64,000 nt of DNA from Alphaproteobacteria bacterium (GTDB taxonomy: Bacteria > Pseudomonadota > Alphaproteobacteria > UBA8366 > GCA-2717185), in assembly GCA_012103325.1 (NCBI GenBank), contig WLWY01000001.1:1054001-1118000 (forward strand), given 5' to 3'. Under the pieces are notes generated by a model. The model did no database searches. It had not been told where the DNA came from and worked only from the letters and a program-made list of their open reading frames with translations. A program made the position numbers and the translations under genes. Shown here piece by piece: positions 57,501 to 64,000 of this stretch. Within the stretch, counting starts at the first letter, position 1. Every line of letters starts with the position of its first letter.

Positions 57501-57943
57501 AAGTAATCGTTGCGAGCGTCTATCCCTTGAAAATCGACCCCTATCACCGCACCGGTCGTGGTCACGGTCAGCGCACCGCCGTCAGTGTTTTCGGCGTATA
57601 TGCCGCTCGACTGACCCGTAATGGCCGAACCGTTGGTATCCGTGAACGTCAACCCACCCGTGCCGGTCAAAGCGAAGGCATTATCGGCAGCGGTGGTGAT
57701 GCCGAAGCCAGGATCGGTGGTCACGTTCAGCGGCGCACCGTTCAAGGACTGTGTCAGATCCACGCCGGCAGCACCCGAGCATTCATAGGTGCCGCCATTC
57801 AAGACGCAGGACCCCGCATAGGCGCCGCGCGCGCCGTAGCCGACGAACGCCATCGAAGCCAGCGCCGTACTTAACGCCAGATGTCGGCGCAATGCCTGTG
57901 GCGCGCGCTTCGCACGCTTACGCGTTTTTTCGATACGGGTCAT
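54548..57943 (-). CDS. Large secreted beta-helix repeat protein with PEP-CTERM anchor
   Basis: The 1131-residue protein has an extended basic signal peptide (MTRIEKTRKRAKRAPQALRR, then a hydrophobic ALSTALASMAFVGYGARGAYA). About 29 units of 24-26 residues follow, of the pattern GIYARN...LTVSA..VSGG alternating with LSVTANGPVTG, typical of a parallel beta-helix. A passenger-like region with TLGPGASAGDFSV follows, then the C-terminal VPEPGMLTLFGAGLLGLFGL and an RRR end at about residue 1090 (PEP-CTERM sorting signal). The ATG at 57943 has GGAGG six bases upstream. No autotransporter barrel is present. The C-terminus extends about 17 residues past RRR, which is unusual. A surface adhesin or matrix role is inferred. 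Confidence 0.85.
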   Translation of the reverse strand: MTRIEKTRKRAKRAPQALRRHLALSTALASMAFVGYGARGAYAGSCVLNGGTYECSGAAGVDLTQSLNGAPLNVTTDPGFGITTAADNAFALTGTGGLTFTDTNGSAITGQSSGIYAENTDGGALTVTTTGAVIGVDFQGIDARNDYFGTDLTISAATLNGGGYGINARNYGSGVTSFTASGQVTGTSGAGVEIAGYGTSMTVSAQGVSGGTYGIFANNEGDSGLTVTANGPVAGGSNAGIYARNADTATDLTIDADAVSGGGDGIRARNLGSGLTDTTATGPVVGISGYGINAYNADTTTGLTISAAAVTGDDYGIKANHQGTGALNITASGPVGATNDAGIEAYNTEDGTGVTVSAADVDGRTFGIRARNEGGGALSVTANGPVTGSLRAGIFARNNDVNYGTDLTVSASSVSGGENGIDAVNSGTGFLSITASGLVAGGENGIFAFNESDGDLTVSAASVSGGTNGIYAFNEGDGDLTVSAAAVSGGTNGIYAFDTGEGALNITASGPVTGSGGDGIYASNYGDNMTISVVNVTGEGEGIEARKSGGGAMSITAAGQVTGSGGDGIFAENSGTDLSISAVGVSGLAHGIFGVNYGTENFNINAAGPVSGTNLHGLYARNEGTDLSISAAEVSGGSSGIVGINDGTGDLNITATGGVTGSTGDGIHAINLTGSANLTVDVNAVSGQYYGILANNEGNGALSVTAAGPVTGTVRDGIFAYNSGNGTSLTVSTDNAVGGGRYGINAENLGSGPMSITATGGPVTGGLFGILAQNTGSDLTIAATDVSAVQNNAIGARNQGPGVLSVTVDGAITGGTFGAGIYTRTDAGSMSVITLNSGASVSSAYGLAIRNNYGDSATTVNTGDSVAGRIELGDGSDNLTFDGGNFSGVTTFDGGDDTSNADGFTDRLEFRNVTGNLDGSSAINWEVVTVGAGGVVTLSNTLTAENVTVASGGSLGGTGTVAGSLTVESGGTLGPGASAGDFSVDGNLTLDGGGNLEFEFFTPLSFDTLDVTGGVGFGFGGEIDLLFDAGFDPFDGLSLTFLTSGGIGGFGNLLFDFIGLDPLFTAVVGLGPQEDTLFVTFSGQGGPTSVPEPGMLTLFGAGLLGLFGLGWRRRCPSRGSLRRLASAPGPS
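56453..56596. repeat. Tandem 72-bp repeat inside the beta-helix gene
   Basis: Two nearly identical 72-bp units start at 56453 and 56525 (24 codons each, both encoding SGGTNGIYAFNEGDGDLTVS-like units); a third, more diverged one starts at 56597. The similarity at the DNA level is much higher than among the other units of the protein, indicating a recent in-frame duplication. Confidence 0.8.
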
Positions 57944-58587
57944 TTTTGCCTCCTCACCGTCGGTACCAACGACGGCCATCACCGAATTCCTAAAACGGAC
58001 TAGACCGCGCGCCTGCGACGAACGTGTTGCGTATCTTCTCAATCATCCGTCTCGCCTCTCTTCGCATTCAAATGCGGTTTCAATCCTTGAACACGGTTCT
58101 ACGCCGCCATCTGTCGGAGAAGGTTTCTGGGATGTTTCGGAGTGTTTTCTGAAATGTTTCTGAGCGGTAAAACGAAAGCGGCTAACACCTTTGGCAGGGC
58201 TTTAGAGGGCGATACGCGAACTAGGAAAGCACGCGCACTGGTTTTCCCTCCACCTCGTCATCCCCGGTCAAGCCGGGGATGACAGATTAGAGTGAGTTCG
58301 AGGCCGACGGATTAAAAGAGTTCGGGGATGACGGGCTGGAGTGAGCCCGGGAATGACGAGTAGAGAGCGGTCAAAATCTAATACAAATCCGAAGTCACCC
58401 GGCCGAGGTCTCGAAAACGGGATAAGCCGAAAATGCCAGCGCTATGGCCGCCACGAGCACTTGCGGCCGCCGGTGAGCATTCGTTCGCTGGGCATTTCAG
58501 CGTTACGTTATTGGTTCTTCAATTACACCAGCGAGGCGCGCGCGGTTCGGCAATAAGGTTCCCAGATGTTACTGACGGGAGAAGAAT
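57944..58587. promoter_or_regulatory. Upstream region of the beta-helix gene with an 11-bp-period direct-repeat box
   Basis: On the minus strand four heptamers with 11-bp spacing read GAAACAT (58160-58154), GAAAACA (58149-58143), GAAACAT (58138-58132) and GAAACCT (58127-58121). After 19 bases comes TAGAAC (58101-58096), a fair -10. The leader would be about 145 bases. Repeats at this period are typical of OmpR/PhoB-family sites. The rest of the gap (58170-58587) holds REP-like palindromes and no convincing gene. Confidence 0.65.
58257..58283. repeat. REP-like palindrome
   Basis: GTCATCCCCGG pairs with CCGGGGATGAC across TCAAG. A related, less perfect copy follows at about 58320-58360 (CGGGGATGACGGGCTGGAGT, then GAGCCCGGGAATGACG). 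Extragenic palindromes of this wording are widespread in alphaproteobacterial genomes. Confidence 0.7.
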
Positions 58588-59304
58588 TTAGCATCGCTGT
58601 ACAGCGATGCCGGCCGCGGTAACCGGCCATCCGCATTTGTAGCCCGCGTTCGGAACCGTCCGGATCACGTCTTTGTCGAGCTTTTTTCGCACGCGGCTCA
58701 CCAGGATATCGACGGCGCGGAAGGAAGCCGGTCCGTCGCCCCTGGACACGGCATCGACCAAGGTATCGCGCGACAACAGCTCACCATCGGCCTGCGCTAG
58801 AACCCAAATCAGCGCGAACTCGGCAGGAGTAAATTCGATGGTCTCGCCTGCGGGATTACGGACTTCGCGGCGAGAACGATCGAACGTAAATTGCCCGATG
58901 CCGAGTATGTTGGACGCACCTCGTGTCTGGACGCCGCTTCGGCCAATGACGGCTCTGAGCCGCATCACCATTTCGCGCGGGTCAACGGGCTTGGTCACAT
59001 AATCATCGGCTCCCAACTCGAAGCAGGCCAGTTTGTCGTCGATCCCTTCGCGCCCGGTAAGCACAATGATTGGCGCATCAGTGCGGGCACGAAGCTTGCG
59101 CACTACTACGATTCCGTCCTCATCAGGCAGCCCAAGATCGACAACGAAACAGCCGTAATTGTTCTCGTCGATTTTCCTGAACATGCTGACGGCATCGCCG
59201 ACACTTTCCGCTTGGTGGCCATTCTTTTTTAGATAGTCCACCAAAAAATCAGCAAATCCGAGGTCATCTTCGACCACCAGGATGGCGTCGTTATTCAAGT
59301 GCAA
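58588..59304 (-). CDS. OmpR-family response regulator
   Basis: The 238-residue protein has a receiver domain (LVVEDDLGFADFLVDYL; phospho-acceptor Asp in CFVVDLGLPDEDG; LTGREGIDDK; YVTKPVDP) and an OmpR-type winged helix (EFTPAEFALIWVLAQADGEL; RAVDILVSRVRKKLD; VPNAGYKCGW). No ATG opens the frame; TTG at 59304 or 59298 follows GGGGAC. It lies 253 bp after the hybrid kinase gene on the same strand and is probably its partner. A 20-bp palindrome (58591-58610) covers the end of the gene and may act as a terminator. Confidence 0.92.
   Translation of the reverse strand: MHLNNDAILVVEDDLGFADFLVDYLKKNGHQAESVGDAVSMFRKIDENNYGCFVVDLGLPDEDGIVVVRKLRARTDAPIIVLTGREGIDDKLACFELGADDYVTKPVDPREMVMRLRAVIGRSGVQTRGASNILGIGQFTFDRSRREVRNPAGETIEFTPAEFALIWVLAQADGELLSRDTLVDAVSRGDGPASFRAVDILVSRVRKKLDKDVIRTVPNAGYKCGWPVTAAGIAVQRC
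58591..58610 (-). terminator. Palindrome at the 3' end of the response regulator gene
   Basis: GCATCGCTGT/ACAGCGATGC is a perfect 20-bp palindrome ending at the stop codon of the regulator, followed on the minus strand by TAAATTCTTC. It could form a short terminator-like stem, although it has no loop unless the central pairs open. Confidence 0.4.
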
Positions 59305-59557
59305 AGTCCCCTACCGCTCTAACCAGTTTTACCAGAGTATAGGGAACAGTGTGTGGCGACAAATCGTCTGGTCACGATAAGTTCAGCCTAAAGCGCGTGG
59401 TCGTGCCGCGAACATTGGCAAAATTCAATCCAAATGCTCTCCGCGATACTTTGGCATTGGAATCGAAAAATTCAATTATAACAATGCCTTAAAGATCTCT
59501 CCCGCTACCAATTGTAACAGCAACAGCTCGGCGTGAACCTGCATCTTTTCAACCGAA

Positions 59558-62500
59558 TTACGACGATTTGGCCTCATTTCTTTCGGATGTCCGGTCGTCG
59601 CCCTGGGCCCCGAACGAAGCCGTCATTTGGTCCGTCAGTTCACGAATTTGCCCGCCCGCGAAATAGATCCGCCCAGCATAATCCTTCAGTTGATCCACCG
59701 TTAGGTCTTCTCCAGCCGATTCCTGGATCAACAGAACATAAGCATGGATGTTGTTTATAACGTTCCGAAGATCGTGGCTTATTTTGGAAACGAATTGAGA
59801 TTGAACGCCATTACCGTCATCACGGTCGGCACTCCCGGAATTCGATAGGGCGGCAAGGGCCGCGGCGAGTTCGTCTTGAAGGCTTTCGCCCAAGCGGGTG
59901 GCAGACACGATGTCGTCAGCTTTGCAAGCGACTTCGATATCATGGCACAGCTGCGAAAACCGCATCAGACCGACGACAGCGGCGCAACTTTTCATATCGT
60001 GGGAATGGTGGGTCATGCCCGCAAGTTCGCCGGCTTCGGTGTCATTGCGGAATGCGTCGGCGCTTTTGCGGATGACATCGCGGAATTCTTCGATAAGCTC
60101 GGCCGCATCTTCCTCGCCGATCTGGTCGCCCAAATTGGCAAGCACAGCCTTGTCCAGGACCGGAGGGCCATTTGAGGTGTCGGTCTCGTCTCCATCCCCC
60201 TTATACGAGTCGACATCGAAAAGTTCACTATCGGACGCGGCAACCCGCAGCAGCGCATCCTTTAATTGAGCCGGGTCGATGGGTTTGGTCACCACGTCGT
60301 TCATCCCCGATTCAAGGCACGTCTCTATTTCGCGAGGCGTAGCGGCGGCCGTTAGGGCGATAATAGGAATGGTGCTTTCCGGGCCATCGATTGCGCGAAT
60401 TCGCTTCGTTGCCTCGATACCGTCCATGACCGGCATGTGACGATCCATCAGCACGATGTCGTAAGGATCGTCTTCAGCGATGCGTTTAAGCGCTTCCTGG
60501 CCATTCTCCGCCGTAAACACTTTGTGGCCCTGTTTGGCCAACAGGCCCTCTGCGACTTTGCGGTTAATCGGATTGTCCTCGACCATCAGTATTCGCAGCC
60601 TCGGCCCATCGGCCGTCATGCCCAACTGCCGGGCTCCCTTGGCGGCACGCAGGGGTGCGTCATCGGTGACTTCCAATGGCACAGCCAGCGTAAACGTGCT
60701 GCCCTCACCAAGGGTGCTTTCGAGCGTGACTTCCCCGCCCATCAACGCCGCCAATTGGCGGCAGATCGACAGGCCCAGACCCGTACCGCCCCGTTCGCGG
60801 TTCACATCGACGGCTGCCTGGAAATAAGGAGAGAACAGTTTCCCGGCCTCGTCACGGGGGATGCCGATACCGGTGTCCGTCACGGACAAGACCAACTTGA
60901 AAGCACCCGACAGGGTTTCCATGCCCCTCGCCGCCACCGTGACCTTACCGCGGTCGGTAAATTTGATGGCATTGCTCAGCAGATTCAGCAGTATCTGGCG
61001 CAGCCGGCTGGCATCACCCAATAGGGCGTGGGGCATGCCCGGCGCGACTTTAAGCTCAAGCGTCAAACCTTTCTCTTTGGCGCGCGATGCCATGACATTC
61101 GCCGTATCGGTAATCAACGATCGGGTCGCGAAGGGGACGGTTTCCAATTCCAGCTTGCCGGCCTCCAGCTTGGATACGTCCAACAGATCGTTCAGGATAG
61201 TCAGCAGCGCTTCGCTGGACTCGACGATGGTCTGAACCTGGCTTCGCTGTTCTTCCAAAAGCGGTTGCTCCAGCATCAATCGGGCCATCCCCAGGACACC
61301 GTTCATGGGCGTACGGACTTCGTGGCTGATAACCGCGATGAAGTCGGACTTTGCGTCCGCGACTCGTTCCGCCTCTTCTTTGGCCGCTTTCAGTTCCTCC
61401 TCGACCCTCTTTTGATCGGTAATGTCGTTCAGCACCGATCCAATAGCGATAAACCGGCCGTTCTCGGCAATGACGGGGAACTTGCTGGAGAATAGGTCGC
61501 GAACCACACCATCGGCACCCCGAACTCGGGTCTCCCTTTCCACCGGCATGAGGGTCTCCATAACCTGGAGATCTGTCTGTTCGTATATGGCGGCCTCTTC
61601 CGCGCCAAGAAGTTCCCGCGCCGTTTTCCCGATCATCTCCTCGGGTTCGAAGCCGCGCATATCGGCGTTCGCCTTGTTGGACAATAAGTAACGACCGTCC
61701 TGGTCCTTCACAAACATCATGGCATTTGCATTGTCCATGAAGCTCGTCAGCAATGCTTCGCTTTCTTGGAGCGCCGCTTCCGCCTGCTTGCGTTCGGTAA
61801 TATCCGTGTACATCGAGCCAAGTGCCACGACCTTGCCGCCATCTCCAAACACCGGATATTTGATGACAAAGTAGTTTTTGTACTCGCCGTTGACGTCGAG
61901 CCGTTCATTTTCGTATTCGAAGGGCTGTCCCGATTCGATCACCTGCCGATCGGACTCTGTAATCTCGGCGGCTATGTCTCGAGGCTGAAAATCGTAGGCA
62001 TTCTTGCCTAGGATCTCCTCGATTGGGACTTTGCGGACGTCCACGAACGCTTTGTTGGCCATGATGTAATTCAGGTCGAGATCTTTTATGAGGACGGGGA
62101 CATTCGCGTGCTCCAAAATAGCTTTGAGTTTGGCTTCGCTTTCACGCAGCTCGGCTTCTGCGCTGCGACGCGCGCTGATATCGGTCCATGTCGTGAGATA
62201 AGCCGAATAGCCGCCAAACGTGATCGTTCGTGAGGAAACCAAGGCCCAGATTATCTTCCCATCAGGTCCATTGAAGGGAATTTCAAGCCCATCCACCATT
62301 TGTTCGGACCGCATGCTCTCTAAAAACGTCTCTCGATCCGATGGATTGACATACAGATTTATCGCCTGCGTACCGATCAGCTCATCGGTCGATCGACCGC
62401 CCGCAGCGGCTTCGTTGATATAGAGAATTTCACCGTTGTCTTGTCGGACGACCAGGATAGGCAAAGACACGGCATGGAGAAGAGTACGCTGTGCTTCCTC

Positions 62501-63454
62501 CAATTTCCGGCTTTCCTCGACCTGGCGCCGGAGCCTGTAGTTCCACAGAACAACGAGCAAGACGACGATCCCAACCGCACCGCTGAGTTGAAGGACGAGC
62601 GTCATATCGACTCCGAGCCCATGCTGCGCCGATATCCATTTTGTCTCTATGGTGTTTCTTTCTTCGGGCGTTACCGACGCCACGGCCTTTCTCAAGATGG
62701 ATGCCAGGACGGGAAGATCTTTGCGCGTCGCGATGTTCAATAGCGACAGTTCCGGATCGCCCATCTTCACTTCGCCAGAAACCACGACCCCGGTCAGCAG
62801 ATGGTTTTCGATGAGGTGATTGAAGACCGCCAGTTCGCCCAGTGCCGCATCGGCCTTGCCGAAAATAACCGCCTTCATGGTATCCAGCGTGTCCTCGACC
62901 AGATGCAGATTGATTTGCGGAAATTCGCGCTTCAACACCTCTTCGTAGAAGAATCCCTTAGGCACCGATACGGTCTTGCCGAACAACTGCTCGAGGCTTT
63001 CGTAAGCATTATCCTTTTTGCTCAGAATGGAGTTCGGGTTGTCGGCGATCGGCGAGGTGTAGAGCAGGTATTTTCGGCGATCCGGCGTCTTGACGATGTT
63101 CAGCATGACATCGAGGGTGCCCGCTTTCATCATGTCCAAAAACTCGCCCCAGCTCGGCCCGGTGACGTAGTCGATCTCGAGGCCGGTCCGTCCAGCCAAC
63201 AAGTTCATAAAATCGATCGAATAACCCTGAGGTTTACCTTCGACCGCAAAGTTGAAAGGCGGCCAGTTGGTCTCGTTGTGGACCCGAATTCGTGGGTTGG
63301 CTTGAATCCAGGCCTTTTCATCGGCGGTCAGACCGATGTCCATCAGTTCGACGGCCCTGGTCATCGAACTCGCTATAAACGCGGCCGCGATAGCACAGGC
63401 GACGAGCACCGGCATCGTCCACTTAAGGCACGCTCTAATCGAACCCGCCGTCAT
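59558..63454 (-). CDS. Hybrid sensor histidine kinase with periplasmic SBP3 sensor, three PAS, REC, HPt and a second DHp-like tail
   Basis: The 1298-residue protein has, in order: a signal/membrane segment; a periplasmic family 3 solute-binding domain (about residues 35-270); a membrane helix (LVLQLSGAVGIVVLLVVLW); three PAS domains (about 325-700); HisKA with FIAVISHEVRTPMNGVLGMA; HATPase with NLLSNAIKFTDRGK and GTGLGLSIC; a receiver with ILMVEDNPINRKVAE and IVLMDRHMPVMDG; an HPt domain (HHSHDMKSCAAVVG); and a C-terminal DHp-like helix FVSKISHDLRNVINNIHAY. This is a BvgS/EvgS-like sensor. The ATG at 63454 has AGGAG in place; the frame extends upstream to a TTG. Ligands may be amino acids or similar small molecules. 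Confidence 0.92.
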   Translation of the reverse strand: MTAGSIRACLKWTMPVLVACAIAAAFIASSMTRAVELMDIGLTADEKAWIQANPRIRVHNETNWPPFNFAVEGKPQGYSIDFMNLLAGRTGLEIDYVTGPSWGEFLDMMKAGTLDVMLNIVKTPDRRKYLLYTSPIADNPNSILSKKDNAYESLEQLFGKTVSVPKGFFYEEVLKREFPQINLHLVEDTLDTMKAVIFGKADAALGELAVFNHLIENHLLTGVVVSGEVKMGDPELSLLNIATRKDLPVLASILRKAVASVTPEERNTIETKWISAQHGLGVDMTLVLQLSGAVGIVVLLVVLWNYRLRRQVEESRKLEEAQRTLLHAVSLPILVVRQDNGEILYINEAAAGGRSTDELIGTQAINLYVNPSDRETFLESMRSEQMVDGLEIPFNGPDGKIIWALVSSRTITFGGYSAYLTTWTDISARRSAEAELRESEAKLKAILEHANVPVLIKDLDLNYIMANKAFVDVRKVPIEEILGKNAYDFQPRDIAAEITESDRQVIESGQPFEYENERLDVNGEYKNYFVIKYPVFGDGGKVVALGSMYTDITERKQAEAALQESEALLTSFMDNANAMMFVKDQDGRYLLSNKANADMRGFEPEEMIGKTARELLGAEEAAIYEQTDLQVMETLMPVERETRVRGADGVVRDLFSSKFPVIAENGRFIAIGSVLNDITDQKRVEEELKAAKEEAERVADAKSDFIAVISHEVRTPMNGVLGMARLMLEQPLLEEQRSQVQTIVESSEALLTILNDLLDVSKLEAGKLELETVPFATRSLITDTANVMASRAKEKGLTLELKVAPGMPHALLGDASRLRQILLNLLSNAIKFTDRGKVTVAARGMETLSGAFKLVLSVTDTGIGIPRDEAGKLFSPYFQAAVDVNRERGGTGLGLSICRQLAALMGGEVTLESTLGEGSTFTLAVPLEVTDDAPLRAAKGARQLGMTADGPRLRILMVEDNPINRKVAEGLLAKQGHKVFTAENGQEALKRIAEDDPYDIVLMDRHMPVMDGIEATKRIRAIDGPESTIPIIALTAAATPREIETCLESGMNDVVTKPIDPAQLKDALLRVAASDSELFDVDSYKGDGDETDTSNGPPVLDKAVLANLGDQIGEEDAAELIEEFRDVIRKSADAFRNDTEAGELAGMTHHSHDMKSCAAVVGLMRFSQLCHDIEVACKADDIVSATRLGESLQDELAAALAALSNSGSADRDDGNGVQSQFVSKISHDLRNVINNIHAYVLLIQESAGEDLTVDQLKDYAGRIYFAGGQIRELTDQMTASFGAQGDDRTSERNEAKSS

Positions 63455-63864
63455 CTGCACTCCTAACCGCAGCCATCCCCGAATAATATCGAGCGGATTC
63501 AAGCATCATGCCTGAGCCGAGGGCGCAGGGAAAACGCTTCGGAGACGCAGAAACATCTCAGAAACATCCCGCTCTTTTAACGAGTGACCCCATTCGGCCG
63601 TAACATTTCGTTACTCGTGATCTAGGGCTGTCTGCAAAGCACCCTGCAAGTGGAAGTTTCGTGACTTCCATGGGGTGGATCGAACTTTGGAATTGAGTTG
63701 CCGGTCGCAATACAGGGCCGCACAACCTGCCGTTCTTCACGATTTGCATAGGTTTGGAAACATCTCAGAAATGACCCGGAAACATCCTGGAAACCTTCTG
63801 TGCCGCGTAGTGGCGTAAACTGAATTCAGAATTTAGAAGTCCTTTTGCTGGTTGGAGTTGAACA
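63455..63864. promoter_or_regulatory. Divergent control region with two direct-repeat boxes
   Basis: Box 1 has GAAACAT, GAAATGA, GAAACAT, GAAACCT at 63757, 63768, 63779 and 63790 (exact 11-bp steps), then after 19 bases TAAACT (63816-63821) as -10 for the gene at 63865. Box 2 has two copies (63550 and 63561) nearer the kinase gene. The 45-bp core of box 1 is nearly the same as that upstream of the beta-helix gene. A 7-bp inverted repeat, TGGAAGT/ACTTCCA (63651-63670), lies between the boxes. No gene is supported here. Confidence 0.65.
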
Positions 63865-64000
63865 ATGAACGCGGACAAGCAAAGTCACGGGAACGATGAT
63901 CTGGCATTCTGTTTCGCACCGGAGAAAGCGGGCGCGACGAACTGCAGCGACTATTGGCCGAGAGGCAATATTACACAGCTCGATCCGCGTCCGAATGAGG
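63865..64000 (+). CDS. Start of an unknown gene (runs off the right edge)
   Basis: The ATG at 63865 follows GGAG by seven bases. Forty-five codons are visible (starting MNADKQSHGNDDLAFCFAPE), hydrophilic and without a signal peptide. Nothing in this part is diagnostic. Its promoter matches that of the PEP-CTERM gene, so it may belong to the same regulon; the rest lies outside the window. Confidence 0.6.
   Translation, partial: MNADKQSHGNDDLAFCFAPEKAGATNCSDYWPRGNITQLDPRPNE

Noticed and set aside
63558..63749. 63-codon minus-strand frame upstream of the hybrid kinase
   Set aside because: It covers the direct-repeat boxes and inverted repeats and has no protein-like features.
1..64000. CRISPR arrays, tRNA or rRNA genes
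   Set aside because: No regularly spaced repeat-spacer pattern and no RNA gene signature was seen by eye; a dedicated scan was not possible.

Overview
The window comes from a high-GC alphaproteobacterium, most likely of the Rhodospirillales type. The evidence is the hopanoid genes (hpnBCDE-shc), the classical alphaproteobacterial run hrcA-grpE-dnaK-dnaJ beside rph-rdgB-hemW, the lpoA-like/rsmI/yraN/gshB neighbourhood, and a PEP-CTERM surface protein. The genus cannot be fixed from the sequence alone.

Layout. 1-6 kb: a minus-strand hopanoid operon (phyH-like, hpnB, hpnC, hpnD, hpnE, shc; shc runs off the left edge). 6-9 kb: a degenerate M19 dipeptidase homologue and an orphan PAS histidine kinase. 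9-12.7 kb (minus): a methyltransferase, a cyclic-nucleotide-binding protein and an unusual 888-residue ABC exporter. 12.9-25.5 kb (plus): ten tightly spaced, mostly overlapping genes that begin with glycosyltransferases, a phosphatase and a deacetylase and continue into a complete Yej-like peptide importer. 25.5-29.2 kb: adenylate cyclase, methyltransferase, metallo-beta-lactamase-fold hydrolase and SnoaL-like protein. 29.2-34.3 kb: the heat-shock chaperone cluster, with a good RpoH-type promoter upstream of dnaK. 34.6-47.3 kb: housekeeping genes (rph, rdgB, hemW, rsmI, yraN, gshB, comM) mixed with smaller enzymes and a flagellin-like orphan.

47.3-54.2 kb is an accessory island. It starts at a nitrilase gene that has lost its 5' half, is visibly AT-richer than its surroundings, and carries an AbrB/MraZ-like protein divergent from a three-gene operon: an unknown helical protein, an HEXXH gluzincin related to M48, and a dCTP-deaminase-fold protein. 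A complete IS66 element follows. The three-gene operon is the best candidate for an undescribed system and could be a defence or stress module; this is inference.

54.5-64 kb: a 1131-residue secreted beta-helix protein with a PEP-CTERM anchor, an OmpR-family response regulator, a 1298-residue hybrid sensor kinase, and the start of another gene at the right edge. The beta-helix gene and the right-edge gene share an almost identical upstream element: four GAAACAT-like repeats at exactly 11-bp period, followed 19 bp later by a -10-like hexamer. This suggests both are direct targets of the neighbouring response regulator and so form one surface-structure regulon.
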